Positions 6,156-14,172 of a stretch of 17,534 nt of DNA are shown piece by piece. Each line of letters begins with the position of its first letter. The stretch's first letter is position 1. A program made the position numbers and the translations under genes. This stretch comes from Bacteroidota bacterium (GTDB taxonomy: Bacteria; Bacteroidota; Bacteroidia; Chitinophagales; Chitinophagaceae): assembly GCA_023423015.1 (NCBI GenBank), contig JAFAGE010000403.1, positions 1-17,534 on the forward strand. Direction: 5' to 3'. A model generated the notes under the pieces. It saw only the letters and a program-made list of their open reading frames with translations, searched no databases and had not been told where the DNA came from.

Positions 6156-6551
6156 ATGAAACACCTCGCCCTCGTAATACTCACGGTGCTGTACATGGCT
6201 GGCGCTACAGGCGCTACTGTGAACATACACTACTGTATGGGCGAATTGGTGGGCTCGGAACTCGGCCATGATGAAGACCAAAGCTGCAATTCGTGCGGCA
6301 TGGAAAAAAGCGCCTCTTCAAAAGATGATTGCTGCCGCGACGAACACAAAGTGGTGAAGGTCGACGACGTGCATAAGTCGTCCGAAACTTTCTTTAAGCT
6401 CATTCTCTTAGCTCCGGCTGAAATAAGTCATCAATCTTCTTACACAGAAATATCTCTGCCTTATCTGCAGGAATCTTACCCGGTTGGGAATGCGCCGCCT
6501 GCGCATGAGAAAACACCGGTTTACCTTTCTGTTCGTTCCATTCGCATCTGA
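6156..6551 (+). CDS. HYC_CC_PP family protein (probable periplasmic metal-binding protein)
   Basis: I start at ATG 6156 (131 residues), which opens a signal peptide or membrane anchor (residues 4-20); the upstream in-frame ATG lies inside the repeat array and before the promoter box. The protein shows the three marks that name the family: His-Tyr-Cys at 25-27, the Cys-Cys pair at 59-60 and Pro-Pro at 114-115. It also has a CNSC pair (44, 47) and several His. The family is found in Bacteroidota, commonly near heavy-metal RND pumps, and its Cys/His content suggests copper binding, though the function is not proven. It lies 97 bases before the RND pump gene, with a weak terminator-like hairpin between, so it may be read separately or attenuated into the operon. 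Confidence 0.82.
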   Translation: MKHLALVILTVLYMAGATGATVNIHYCMGELVGSELGHDEDQSCNSCGMEKSASSKDDCCRDEHKVVKVDDVHKSSETFFKLILLAPAEISHQSSYTEISLPYLQESYPVGNAPPAHEKTPVYLSVRSIRI

Positions 6552-6553
6552 TA

Positions 6554-6579
6554 CCTCGCATCCTACGCGGGGCATTTTT
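6554..6579 (+). terminator. Weak intrinsic terminator or attenuator before the efflux operon
   Basis: CCTCGC (6554-6559) pairs with GCGGGG (6567-6572), including one G-U, around a seven-base loop, followed by CATTTTTG. It lies directly after the HYC_CC_PP stop. The short stem and interrupted T run suggest partial termination. Confidence 0.5.
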
Positions 6580-6648
6580 GTTTCCCTTTACTGGTACTCC
6601 TTTGAGCATTGCTCATTTATGTTTCTCTTATGCGAATGATTATCTTTT

Positions 6649-7941
6649 ATGGTACATCGAATTATTGACTGGTCGCTCAGAAACCGGTTTATTGTTCTTC
6701 TTCTTTCTAGCGCACTTTTTATCTGGGGCGCATTATCGGTGCGTAACAACCCGATCGATGCGATTCCCGATCTGTCCGAAAACCAGGTTATTGTTTTCAC
6801 AGAATGGATGGGGCGCGGTCCGGGATTAATAGAAGACCAGATAACATATCCTCTTGTTACCAATATGCAGGGTCTGCCACGCATTCGATATGTGCGCGGA
6901 ACCTCCATGTTCGGGATGAGCTTTATCTACATCATATTCGAAGATGATGTAGATATCTATTGGGCACGCGAGAGAGTGCTTGAACGGCTGAGTACTGTCA
7001 CCCAAACTTTACCGGAAGGCGTGGCACCACAACTTGGCCCGGATGGAACGGGAGTTGGTCATATTCTTTGGTACACCCTGGATGCTCCCGGTATGGATCT
7101 TGGCGAGCAGCGAGCTTTGCAGGACTGGTACATCCGCTTTGCCCTCCAGAATGTTCCGGGTGTAAGTGAGATTGCTTCTTTCGGAGGATTTCAGAAGCAA
7201 TACCAGGTCACCCTTGATCCAAACAAACTTCTCTATTATAAGCTCAGCGTTCCGGAAGTAATCAACGCAATCCGCAGCAACAACAATGAGGCAGGCGGAA
7301 GAAAGTTTGAGCTCAGCGATATTGGATACATCATCAAAACAACCGGCTACCTGCAATCAATCGAAGACATCATGAACATCCCGGTAAAAAATCAAAACAG
7401 CCTTCCCGTTCTTGTAAGCGACGTAGCTACCGTTCAGATGACGGGCGAACAACGCCTGGGCATCTTCGACCAGGATGGAGAAGGTGAACGTGTGGGAGGA
7501 ATAGTAGTGATGCGCTACGGAGAAAATGCAGCAAACGTCATAGACAACGTGAAAAAGAAGATGGTGGAAGTATCGAAAGGTTTGCCTGATAACGTGAAGT
7601 TCGACATCGTGTACGACCGCGGTGAATTAATCAGGGAATCGATTAATTCAGTGAAACGAACATTGATCGAAGAGATGATTGTCGTGTCGCTGGTAGTGAT
7701 CGTATTTCTTTTTCACTGGAGAAGTGCACTCAGCATAATCATCCAGATTCCTATTACAGTCGCTGCCAGTTTCTTATTGCTGAACGCATTTGGCATCAGT
7801 TCAAATATTATGTCGCTCACGGGCATCGCCCTGGCGATCGGGGTAATTGTTGACAATGGAATCATCATGAGCGAAAACGCATACAAACACCTGGCCGACC
7901 GGTATGCAGAATACATGAACAATAAATCCAACATTCAATGA
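6649..7941 (+). CDS. cusA: CusA/CzcA-type heavy-metal RND pump, N-terminal part (TM1-TM4)
   Basis: This 430-residue ORF is the first half of a heavy-metal RND proton antiporter. It begins as full-length CusA does (MVHRIIDWSLRNRF). TM1 is at about 13-30, and the periplasmic porter part follows with NPIDAIPDLS, TEWMGRGP and GTSMFGMS. TM2 (about 340-357), TM3 (361-380) and TM4 (388-410) come next. TM4 carries GIALAIGVIVDNGIIMSEN, with Asp402 and Glu409 at the proton-relay positions. The frame then ends after a short hydrophilic stretch, where intact pumps continue through the cytoplasmic loop into TM5. The rest is encoded by the next ORF, whose ATG overlaps this stop as ATGA. Together they give 1071 residues, a normal pump length. 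This is either a natural split gene or a frameshift; see findings. It is the first gene of the efflux operon. Confidence 0.9.
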   Translation: MVHRIIDWSLRNRFIVLLLSSALFIWGALSVRNNPIDAIPDLSENQVIVFTEWMGRGPGLIEDQITYPLVTNMQGLPRIRYVRGTSMFGMSFIYIIFEDDVDIYWARERVLERLSTVTQTLPEGVAPQLGPDGTGVGHILWYTLDAPGMDLGEQRALQDWYIRFALQNVPGVSEIASFGGFQKQYQVTLDPNKLLYYKLSVPEVINAIRSNNNEAGGRKFELSDIGYIIKTTGYLQSIEDIMNIPVKNQNSLPVLVSDVATVQMTGEQRLGIFDQDGEGERVGGIVVMRYGENAANVIDNVKKKMVEVSKGLPDNVKFDIVYDRGELIRESINSVKRTLIEEMIVVSLVVIVFLFHWRSALSIIIQIPITVAASFLLLNAFGISSNIMSLTGIALAIGVIVDNGIIMSENAYKHLADRYAEYMNNKSNIQ

Positions 7942-9863
7942 GCTGGTTCAGACGAAATAAACAACAGTCGTGGATAACGGAAGAAGAGCGCATGAAGATT
8001 ATATCTTCTTCGAGCAAGCAGGTTTCGCGTGGTGTGTTCTTCGCCACGATCATCATCATTGCATCATTTCTTCCCGTATTCATGCTCACCGGGCAGGAAG
8101 GTAAACTGTTCCATCCGCTTGCGTATACCAAAACTTTCATCATGATCGTCGACGCGTTGCTGGTAATTACGCTGGCACCCGTGCTCATTTCATTTTTTAT
8201 GAAAGGAAAGTTTCGGCCCGATCACGCAAACCCGGTGAATCGGGTTCTTGAAAGAATTTACGAGCCGGTAATACGCACCGTGTTGAAGTGGCGGAAAACT
8301 ACAATCGCTATCAACCTTGTTGCACTGCTTATAACTATTCCTCTGCTGAGAAACCTCGGTACAGAGTTCATGCCTCCGCTGGATGAACAAAGTATTTTGT
8401 TCATGCCTGTCACGCTACCCGATATTTCAAATACAGAAGCGAAAAGAATTCTGCAGGTGCAGGACAGGATAATCAAGACAGTTCCGGAAGTAGATAAGGT
8501 ATTAGGGAAAGCCGGCAGGGCAAGCACTGCAACCGACAATTCGCCGATCAGCATGATTGAAACCATCATCATGCTGAAGCCAAAATCACAATGGCGAAAA
8601 GGCATAACCAAAAAAGACATCATCAACGAACTGGATACAAAGCTGCAGATTCCCGGCGTGGTGAATGGCTGGACACAGCCCATCATCAACCGGATAAATA
8701 TGCTTTCAACCGGAATAAGAACCGACGTTGGAGTGAAGGTATTCGGACAACAGATAGACACAATTGCATCGGTATCCGAACGGGTAAGAGATGCATTGCA
8801 GGGAACACCTGGTGTTGCCGACCTGTATGTGGAGCCTGTTACCGGAGGAAAATACCTCGACATCTCTCCGCGTCGCAACGACATGGCACGCCTCGGGATA
8901 ACAATAGATGACATCAACAGTATAGTTGAAAGTACATTAGGTGGAGCTACTATCGGGAACACAGTAGAAGGAAGGCAGCGCTTTTCAATAGCTGTCCGGC
9001 TCGCCCAGGAATTTCGGAATAGCCTGGAACAGATCGGGCGCATACCGGTGATGTCGCCAGTCTCAGGTGAAGTTCCTCTATCATCCGTTGCGGATATCCG
9101 TTTCCAGGAAGGTCCTCCGATGATTCAATCCGAAAATGCTATGCTGCGCGGTGCTGTGTTGTTTAACGTGCGCAACCGCGACCTTGGTAGCACTGTGGAA
9201 GAAGCCATGCGTAAGCTGAATGATGCGAATGTGCTTCCCGCCGGTTACCATGTTGAATGGAGCGGTCAATATGAAAATCTAATTCGCGGGCAGCAAACCT
9301 TGTTGTGGATCGCCCCGGTTGTGTTAGTGATCATCTTTCTTGCATTGTACTTTGCCTTCAATTCACTTCGCGAAGCATTTCTCAGCCTGATCACCATTCC
9401 TTTTGCGCTTATTGGTGGAGCTTACCTGGTCTGGTTGTATGGTGTGAATTTATCCGTTGCTGTTGCAGTAGGGTTTATCGCTCTTTTCGGGATAGCTGTT
9501 GAAACAGGTATCGTTATGGTGATTTACCTGAACGATGCCATGCAACAGCTGATTCGTGCAAAAGGCAACTCGCGTGAAACAATTACCAGGGATGACCTGA
9601 TGGAATATGTGATTATGGGCGCTGCCAAAAGGTTACGTCCAAAACTTATGACCGTGTGTGTTGCATTGTTTGGGTTGATCCCGGTGTTGTGGTCCACGGG
9701 TGTTGGTACCGATGTAATGAAACCGATCGTGTTGCCGATGATAGGAGGTGTACTTACATCATCAACTCACATTTTGCTTGTTACTCCCCTCATATTCCTG
9801 ATGGCCAAAGAATACGAATTACGTAAATACGGAAAAATACAGGTACATGAAACAAATCATTAA
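7938..9863 (+). CDS. cusA: CusA/CzcA-type heavy-metal RND pump, C-terminal part (TM5-TM12)
   Basis: This 641-residue ORF continues the pump: a hydrophilic start (MSWFRRNKQQSW), then SSKQVSRGVFFA, TM5-TM6 with FLPVFMLTGQEGKLF, and the second periplasmic porter domain (about 140-430). The final membrane bundle holds FGIAVETGIVM and ends TSSTHILLVTPL. In E. coli CusA, as I recall it, three Met (573, 623, 672) bind Cu(I)/Ag(I). The first and third are present here as Met255 (NMLSTG) and Met395 (GPPMIQSEN), while the second aligns with Ile321 (LGITI). The family exports Cu(I)/Ag(I) or Zn/Co/Cd; copper-type is favoured by the neighbours. No Shine-Dalgarno precedes its ATG, so expression probably depends on translation of the preceding ORF. 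Its 3' end overlaps the TolC-like gene by 17 bases. Confidence 0.9.
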   Translation: MSWFRRNKQQSWITEEERMKIISSSSKQVSRGVFFATIIIIASFLPVFMLTGQEGKLFHPLAYTKTFIMIVDALLVITLAPVLISFFMKGKFRPDHANPVNRVLERIYEPVIRTVLKWRKTTIAINLVALLITIPLLRNLGTEFMPPLDEQSILFMPVTLPDISNTEAKRILQVQDRIIKTVPEVDKVLGKAGRASTATDNSPISMIETIIMLKPKSQWRKGITKKDIINELDTKLQIPGVVNGWTQPIINRINMLSTGIRTDVGVKVFGQQIDTIASVSERVRDALQGTPGVADLYVEPVTGGKYLDISPRRNDMARLGITIDDINSIVESTLGGATIGNTVEGRQRFSIAVRLAQEFRNSLEQIGRIPVMSPVSGEVPLSSVADIRFQEGPPMIQSENAMLRGAVLFNVRNRDLGSTVEEAMRKLNDANVLPAGYHVEWSGQYENLIRGQQTLLWIAPVVLVIIFLALYFAFNSLREAFLSLITIPFALIGGAYLVWLYGVNLSVAVAVGFIALFGIAVETGIVMVIYLNDAMQQLIRAKGNSRETITRDDLMEYVIMGAAKRLRPKLMTVCVALFGLIPVLWSTGVGTDVMKPIVLPMIGGVLTSSTHILLVTPLIFLMAKEYELRKYGKIQVHETNH

Positions 9864-11097
9864 ACATATTATGCTACTGTTGTTACCCTCGTGGGGAATA
9901 GCGCAAGACAGCCTGCCTGTGCTGCAGCTTGATTCGATATTGAGCCGGATCGATAAGCAGAACATTACACTCCAGGCTTATGGATTGCAGGCCGAAAGTT
10001 ATCGTTACCGAGCAGATGCTGCATCGGGATGGATGGCCCCGATGGTTGGTGCCGGAACATTTATGACGCCGTATTCGCAACGTAAGGTTATGGGCGATGG
10101 CGATAAAGGTAACCTGATGTTCCAGGTAGAACAGGATATTCCAAATCCCGCAAAGATCAACGCGAAGAAGAAATACATCTCTTCACAGGCAAATATTGTA
10201 TCGGGCGACAGAAATATTGCACTCAATAACCTCCGTGCATTGGCCCGCGAACAATACTACCTGTGGTTAATTGCAAAGAACAAAATTTCGTTGTTGCACG
10301 AAAACGAGCGTTTAATGAATACGATGAAGAAGATCGAGGAGGTTCGCTATCCCTACAATCGTTCAAATCTGTCGGGGATATATACGATCACTGCAAAACT
10401 CGAGGAAAATAAAAACATGCTGGTGATGCAGGAAGGAGTTATTCAACGTGCCCGGGCCACTTTGCTGGGTTTAATGAACGAAGAGGAAAACCTGCAATTC
10501 GACATCGACACCGCAGCCGACGTGCATTATGTTCCACCCCAGGTGGAAGATACTTCAGAGATCGCTGCGTCTAGAAAAGACATTTCGCAGATGAATGAGC
10601 GTATCCGCAGCATGCAATTGAACATATCCAGCATGCAGATGGAACGTAAACCCGATTTCCGGATCCGTTTCGATCACATGGTGCCCCTCGGAAGAACCAT
10701 GCCCAGCGCTTACAGTATTATGGGTATGATCAGTATTCCCATTGCTCCGTGGGCTTCGAAGATGTATAAGTCGGAGGTGAAGGCGATGGAATATTCTATA
10801 AAAAGCATGGAGAAGGAAAGGCAGGGCATGTTACAGGAAACCAAGGGAATGTTGAATGGCATGCAACGTGAAATAGTATCCATGCACGAACGCGTGATCT
10901 CCACTGAAGACAAGATAATTCCTGCTCTGAAGAAAGCACTGGATGCGAATTACCTGTTGTACCAGGAGAATAAAATCAGCTTGCGGGAAGTTCTCGATTC
11001 ATGGGAAGCACTCAACATGATGCAGATGAACCTGCTTGATGAAAAATTAGAACACTTTGAAATGATCGTAGCATATGAAAAAGAACTGTATCGATAA
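9847..11097 (+). CDS. TolC/CusC-family outer membrane factor
   Basis: The 416-residue protein has a signal peptide (hydrophobic 8-18, GIA then Gln20). It has the layout of an outer membrane efflux protein: long heptad-rich alpha-helices in two halves (about 30-215 and 245-410), rich in Gln, Met, Leu and Glu, separated by short beta segments (QVEQDIPNPAKI at about 92-103; SIPIAPW at about 298-304). Such proteins form the trimeric channel through the outer membrane for an RND pump. It is unusually rich in Met (for example IRSMQLNISSMQMERK), a common trend in copper-exporting systems. There is no lipobox, unlike E. coli CusC. It overlaps the pump gene by 17 bases and the first adaptor gene by 23 bases. 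Confidence 0.87.
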   Translation: MKQIIKHIMLLLLPSWGIAQDSLPVLQLDSILSRIDKQNITLQAYGLQAESYRYRADAASGWMAPMVGAGTFMTPYSQRKVMGDGDKGNLMFQVEQDIPNPAKINAKKKYISSQANIVSGDRNIALNNLRALAREQYYLWLIAKNKISLLHENERLMNTMKKIEEVRYPYNRSNLSGIYTITAKLEENKNMLVMQEGVIQRARATLLGLMNEEENLQFDIDTAADVHYVPPQVEDTSEIAASRKDISQMNERIRSMQLNISSMQMERKPDFRIRFDHMVPLGRTMPSAYSIMGMISIPIAPWASKMYKSEVKAMEYSIKSMEKERQGMLQETKGMLNGMQREIVSMHERVISTEDKIIPALKKALDANYLLYQENKISLREVLDSWEALNMMQMNLLDEKLEHFEMIVAYEKELYR

Positions 11098-12196
11098 ATT
11101 ATTTATCTGTGCCGCGGTCAGCTTTATAATTGCATCGTGCAGTGATAAAACCAACCACGGTGAACATGTTACACATGAAAGTCATATAGACACTTCGCTG
11201 ATCGCCGTGGCGCAGCCTGTCAATTCAGATAACATTATTGCAAGTGTGAGCGTAGTTGAACCGGAACAGGGAAAGAAAATATTTTCAAGAGAAATAAACG
11301 GCGCCGTAACATATGATACAAGGAAACAAGTTTCCGTTTCCTCAAGGGTAGCCGGACGTATAGAGAAGCTGCATGTTAAATACAACTACCAACCTGTTAA
11401 ACAGGGAACACTGATTCTTGAAATATACTCTCCCGATCTTGCTGCGGCCCAACAGGAGATGTTGTTCCTGCAGAATTCAGGAGAAAAGGAACTTCTTGAC
11501 AAAGCGAAACAACGTTTGGTGTTGCTGGGAATGCGTGAAACAGATATTAATGGAGTGTTGCAGTCGGGCAAAGTTCAACACCGGGTGCCTGTATATAGCA
11601 ATGCAGATGGCATTATCGTAGAGCAGGGAACAGATCCGGTAATGCAGGAAGGTGCGAACCAATCATTAGCTATCCGCGAAGGCCAGTACGTAGCTGCGGG
11701 TCAGCCACTCTTCACGTTGTTCGATACCAGGTCTGTTGTTGCTGAATTTGCTATTGAGCCATCACAGGCAGCCGGTATTCAGCGGGGTAAATCGCTTTTA
11801 TTTCATAAACAGGGTGACCGCGAAAATATGATCAGCGGAACGGTGGGGTTTATTGAACCAACACTACGTTCAAATCAAACTTTTCACATTGTACGCGTGT
11901 ATATCAAAAGAAATGACTTCAGGGTAGGGGATTTACTTACTGCCCACATACCCGTGGAATTTTCAGAAGGATGGTGGCTTCCGCAGAAAGCAATCCTGAA
12001 CACAGGAAACTATGCTCTCGTTTTTCGTAAAGATCAATCCGGTTTCAAACCGGTCCGGATATCATTAACTACCGTGATCAATGGCCAGGCTTTAATATCT
12101 ACTGATATCGGTGGATGGAAGGTAGCAGCAAATGCAGCCTTCCTGGCCGACAGTGAAGCATTTATTGATCCGGTAAAAACTCCAGGCGATGAATAA
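11075..12196 (+). CDS. RND periplasmic adaptor 1 (CusB/HlyD-like, His-rich N-terminus)
   Basis: This 373-residue membrane-fusion protein links the inner-membrane pump to the outer-membrane channel. A lipobox IASC (Cys22) makes it a lipoprotein. The mature N-terminus carries a His cluster, NHGEHVTHESH (His28, 31, 34, 37), in place of a Cys-type metal domain. The first half of the lipoyl/barrel-sandwich domain is VSSRVAGRIEKL (87-99). A helical hairpin follows (about 119-168), then the returning half with EGQYVAAGQPLFTLFD (202-217) and the beta-barrel. It overlaps both neighbours (23 and 8 bases). It is one of two adaptors in this operon and lacks the HMBD seen in the second. Direct metal handling by the His cluster is inferred. 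Confidence 0.88.
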   Translation: MKKNCIDKLFICAAVSFIIASCSDKTNHGEHVTHESHIDTSLIAVAQPVNSDNIIASVSVVEPEQGKKIFSREINGAVTYDTRKQVSVSSRVAGRIEKLHVKYNYQPVKQGTLILEIYSPDLAAAQQEMLFLQNSGEKELLDKAKQRLVLLGMRETDINGVLQSGKVQHRVPVYSNADGIIVEQGTDPVMQEGANQSLAIREGQYVAAGQPLFTLFDTRSVVAEFAIEPSQAAGIQRGKSLLFHKQGDRENMISGTVGFIEPTLRSNQTFHIVRVYIKRNDFRVGDLLTAHIPVEFSEGWWLPQKAILNTGNYALVFRKDQSGFKPVRISLTTVINGQALISTDIGGWKVAANAAFLADSEAFIDPVKTPGDE

Positions 12197-13394
12197 ATAT
12201 ATTTTCATACTGATGTTGCCCTTCCTGGCATTCGCTACCGGATGTACAGAACACAAGCAGGGCGAAACAGCTGAGGCTAAATTAACGTACACCTGTCCCA
12301 TGCACCCACAGGTGGTGCAGGAAACTGCAGGGACATGCCCCATTTGCGGAATGGACCTGGTGGTATTCGACCGTTCTAACCAGGACGCATCGCTGGTATT
12401 AAACAACAATCAAATCGCGTTGGCAAATATCCGCACTATCAGTATCGGGGATACCTCTATGTCGAGCGACCTGCGTGTAAACGGAAGGGTGATAGCTGAC
12501 CCTCAGAATAATTCAATTGTTTCGGCGAGAGTAGGAGGGCGGATTGAAAAATTATTCAAAAAGGAAAAAGGATTGCAGGTTAACCCAGGTGAACCTCTTT
12601 TCTCAATCTACTCCGAAGAACTCTCTGGTCTCCAGCAAGAGTATCTCGTCGCCTATGCACAACTAAAACAATTTCCGGGCGACGAGCAGTTTGTACGGAT
12701 TGAAAAAGCTGCAAAACAAAAGCTGCAATTATTCGGACAAACACCGAAGCAGATAAATGCCATTATACAAAACAATAAAGTTTCTCCATACACAACCTGG
12801 TATGCCGAAACTTCAGGGAACATTGCAGAAGTGATGGCAACTGAAGGCAGCTACGTAGAAGAAGGTGGTGCAGTGTTGCGTCTGGAATCTTATCGTAATG
12901 TGTGGATAGAAGCCGACTTGTATAGCAATGAACAGGACATGGCTGGTATTGGAAAATCATTAAATGTTCTGCTTCCCGGAAGTAATGATCCTGTTTCAAT
13001 GACAGTATCCTTTGTTGTTCCGGCAACAATTGCGGGTAGACAGGTTGTAACGGTGAGAGGGGCTATCCCAAATCCCGGAGGTAAAATACTGCCAGGTATG
13101 CAGGCCGTTGTAATTGTCCCCCGGAAAGTTTCAGGAGCTATGATGCTGCCGGTAGATGCCGTGATTCGCGACAGCAGAGGCGCTCATGTTTGGCGGGAAA
13201 TTGGTGCGGGTAAGTTTGAACCTGTTGCCATCCACACCGGCAAAGAAGATGCGAGCTATGTTGAAGTATTACACGGCCTGGAAAAGAACGACAGGATTGT
13301 AGTTTCGGGAGCTTATTTGCTATACAGTGAATATGTGTTGAAGAAGGGAGGAATGAATATAGGCGCTGCATCAACAACAAATCATCAGCATTAA
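12189..13394 (+). CDS. RND periplasmic adaptor 2 (CusB-like with heavy-metal-binding domain)
   Basis: The 401-residue protein is a lipoprotein (lipobox ATGC, Cys19). Directly after the signal comes a heavy-metal-binding domain: YTCPMHPQV (34-42) and TCPICGMDL (49-57), giving Cys36, Met38, His39, Cys50, Cys53 and Met55 as candidate Cu/Ag ligands. The adaptor core follows: VSARVGGRIEKLF (111-123), a helical hairpin (about 140-195), the returning barrel-sandwich strand near SYVEEGGAVLRLES (221-234), and beta-barrel and membrane-proximal parts ending in a His tail (NHQH). It is the CusB-type adaptor expected for copper or silver export. Its ATG lies eight bases inside the end of adaptor 1. Having two distinct adaptors for one pump is notable. 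Confidence 0.92.
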   Translation: MNKYIFILMLPFLAFATGCTEHKQGETAEAKLTYTCPMHPQVVQETAGTCPICGMDLVVFDRSNQDASLVLNNNQIALANIRTISIGDTSMSSDLRVNGRVIADPQNNSIVSARVGGRIEKLFKKEKGLQVNPGEPLFSIYSEELSGLQQEYLVAYAQLKQFPGDEQFVRIEKAAKQKLQLFGQTPKQINAIIQNNKVSPYTTWYAETSGNIAEVMATEGSYVEEGGAVLRLESYRNVWIEADLYSNEQDMAGIGKSLNVLLPGSNDPVSMTVSFVVPATIAGRQVVTVRGAIPNPGGKILPGMQAVVIVPRKVSGAMMLPVDAVIRDSRGAHVWREIGAGKFEPVAIHTGKEDASYVEVLHGLEKNDRIVVSGAYLLYSEYVLKKGGMNIGAASTTNHQH

Positions 13395-13429
13395 CATTCA
13401 AATCAATAATTATAACAATAACAACTACT

Positions 13430-13978
13430 ATGCAAACGAGGAACAGAATCTTAGCAGGCGCCGCCTTAGTATTATTTACAACGGCATGCGGGAACAACAA
13501 TGAACAAGCTTCGCATGAAGCACATCAACCTGAAACTTCTAACACTGATACTGTGCAGGCAAGCACAGCACAGGCAAAGTTGAAGGATGAGTCAGTAAAT
13601 GCAATATACCAGCACTACACCCATCTTAGTACAGCATTGGTGAACAAAGATGCTGCTGAAGCCAGGATCGCTGCACAGGCAATCGAAGCAGGAGCAAAGG
13701 ATGTAACGGACGCAAATAACATCGCAGCATCTGCAAAGAAGATTGCATCTACCAGCAAGCTGGATGAACAAAGAGCTGAATATTCAAAACTGAGTGACAA
13801 TATGATTCAGCTTGTAAAAAAATCCGGATTGTCACAGGGAGAAATCTACGTTGATTATTGTCCGATGGCCTTCAACAACAAAGGAGCATACTGGTTATCT
13901 ACAAAGAAGGAGATCAACAATCCTTATTATGGTGATGAAATGCTTACGTGTGGAGAAATAAAAGAAACGATTAAATAA
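13430..13978 (+). CDS. DUF3347 lipoprotein, probable copper-binding
   Basis: The 182-residue protein has a lipobox TTAC (Cys20) and a low-complexity linker rich in Gln, Ser and Ala (24-50). The DUF3347 helical domain covers about 55-180. Its C-terminal signature is present: YVDYCPMAF (140-148), NNKGAYWLS (149-157), NPYYG (164-168) and MLTCGEI (171-177). Cys144, Met146, Met171 and Cys174 are likely metal ligands. DUF3347 is common in Bacteroidota and often sits beside, or fused to, CusB-type adaptors; here it is free-standing. It starts 35 bases after adaptor 2 and is the last gene of the efflux operon. A role as a periplasmic copper carrier, comparable to CusF in function, is inferred. Confidence 0.88.
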   Translation: MQTRNRILAGAALVLFTTACGNNNEQASHEAHQPETSNTDTVQASTAQAKLKDESVNAIYQHYTHLSTALVNKDAAEARIAAQAIEAGAKDVTDANNIAASAKKIASTSKLDEQRAEYSKLSDNMIQLVKKSGLSQGEIYVDYCPMAFNNKGAYWLSTKKEINNPYYGDEMLTCGEIKETIK

Positions 13979-13995
13979 TTTTTTCGCGAATGTGT

Positions 13996-14040
13996 GAAAC
14001 TCAGGAAGTGTATACGTAAACGTTATACATTTCCTGTTTC
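13996..14040. terminator. Long imperfect hairpin after the efflux operon
   Basis: CAGGAAGTGTATACGT (from 14002) pairs with the strand ending TATACATTTCCTG at 14036, with one G-U and a small bulge. GAAA (13996-13999) and TTTC (14037-14040) extend the base. No T run follows on the plus strand, so it is an atypical terminator or an RNA 3'-end stabiliser. Confidence 0.5.
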
Positions 14041-14172
14041 ATATATATGTTAAAATAGCAACATGTTATTTAACCCCAACCTGTAGAATTCCATCAACAA
14101 GAATTTCTGGCACCATTTTAGTTAAAGGGGCAACGTTAATCGTCCTTTAATTTAAAAGCTCTGATTTTATTT

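Noticed and set aside
6605..6615. GAGCATTGCTC palindrome as a metal-regulator operator
   Set aside because: It is short, single and not placed against a recognisable promoter; nothing links it to a known regulator site.
8258..9043. Minus-strand frame of 261 codons opposite the RND pump
   Set aside because: It is a mirror of strongly conserved pump coding sequence and has low-complexity Ser/Ile composition.
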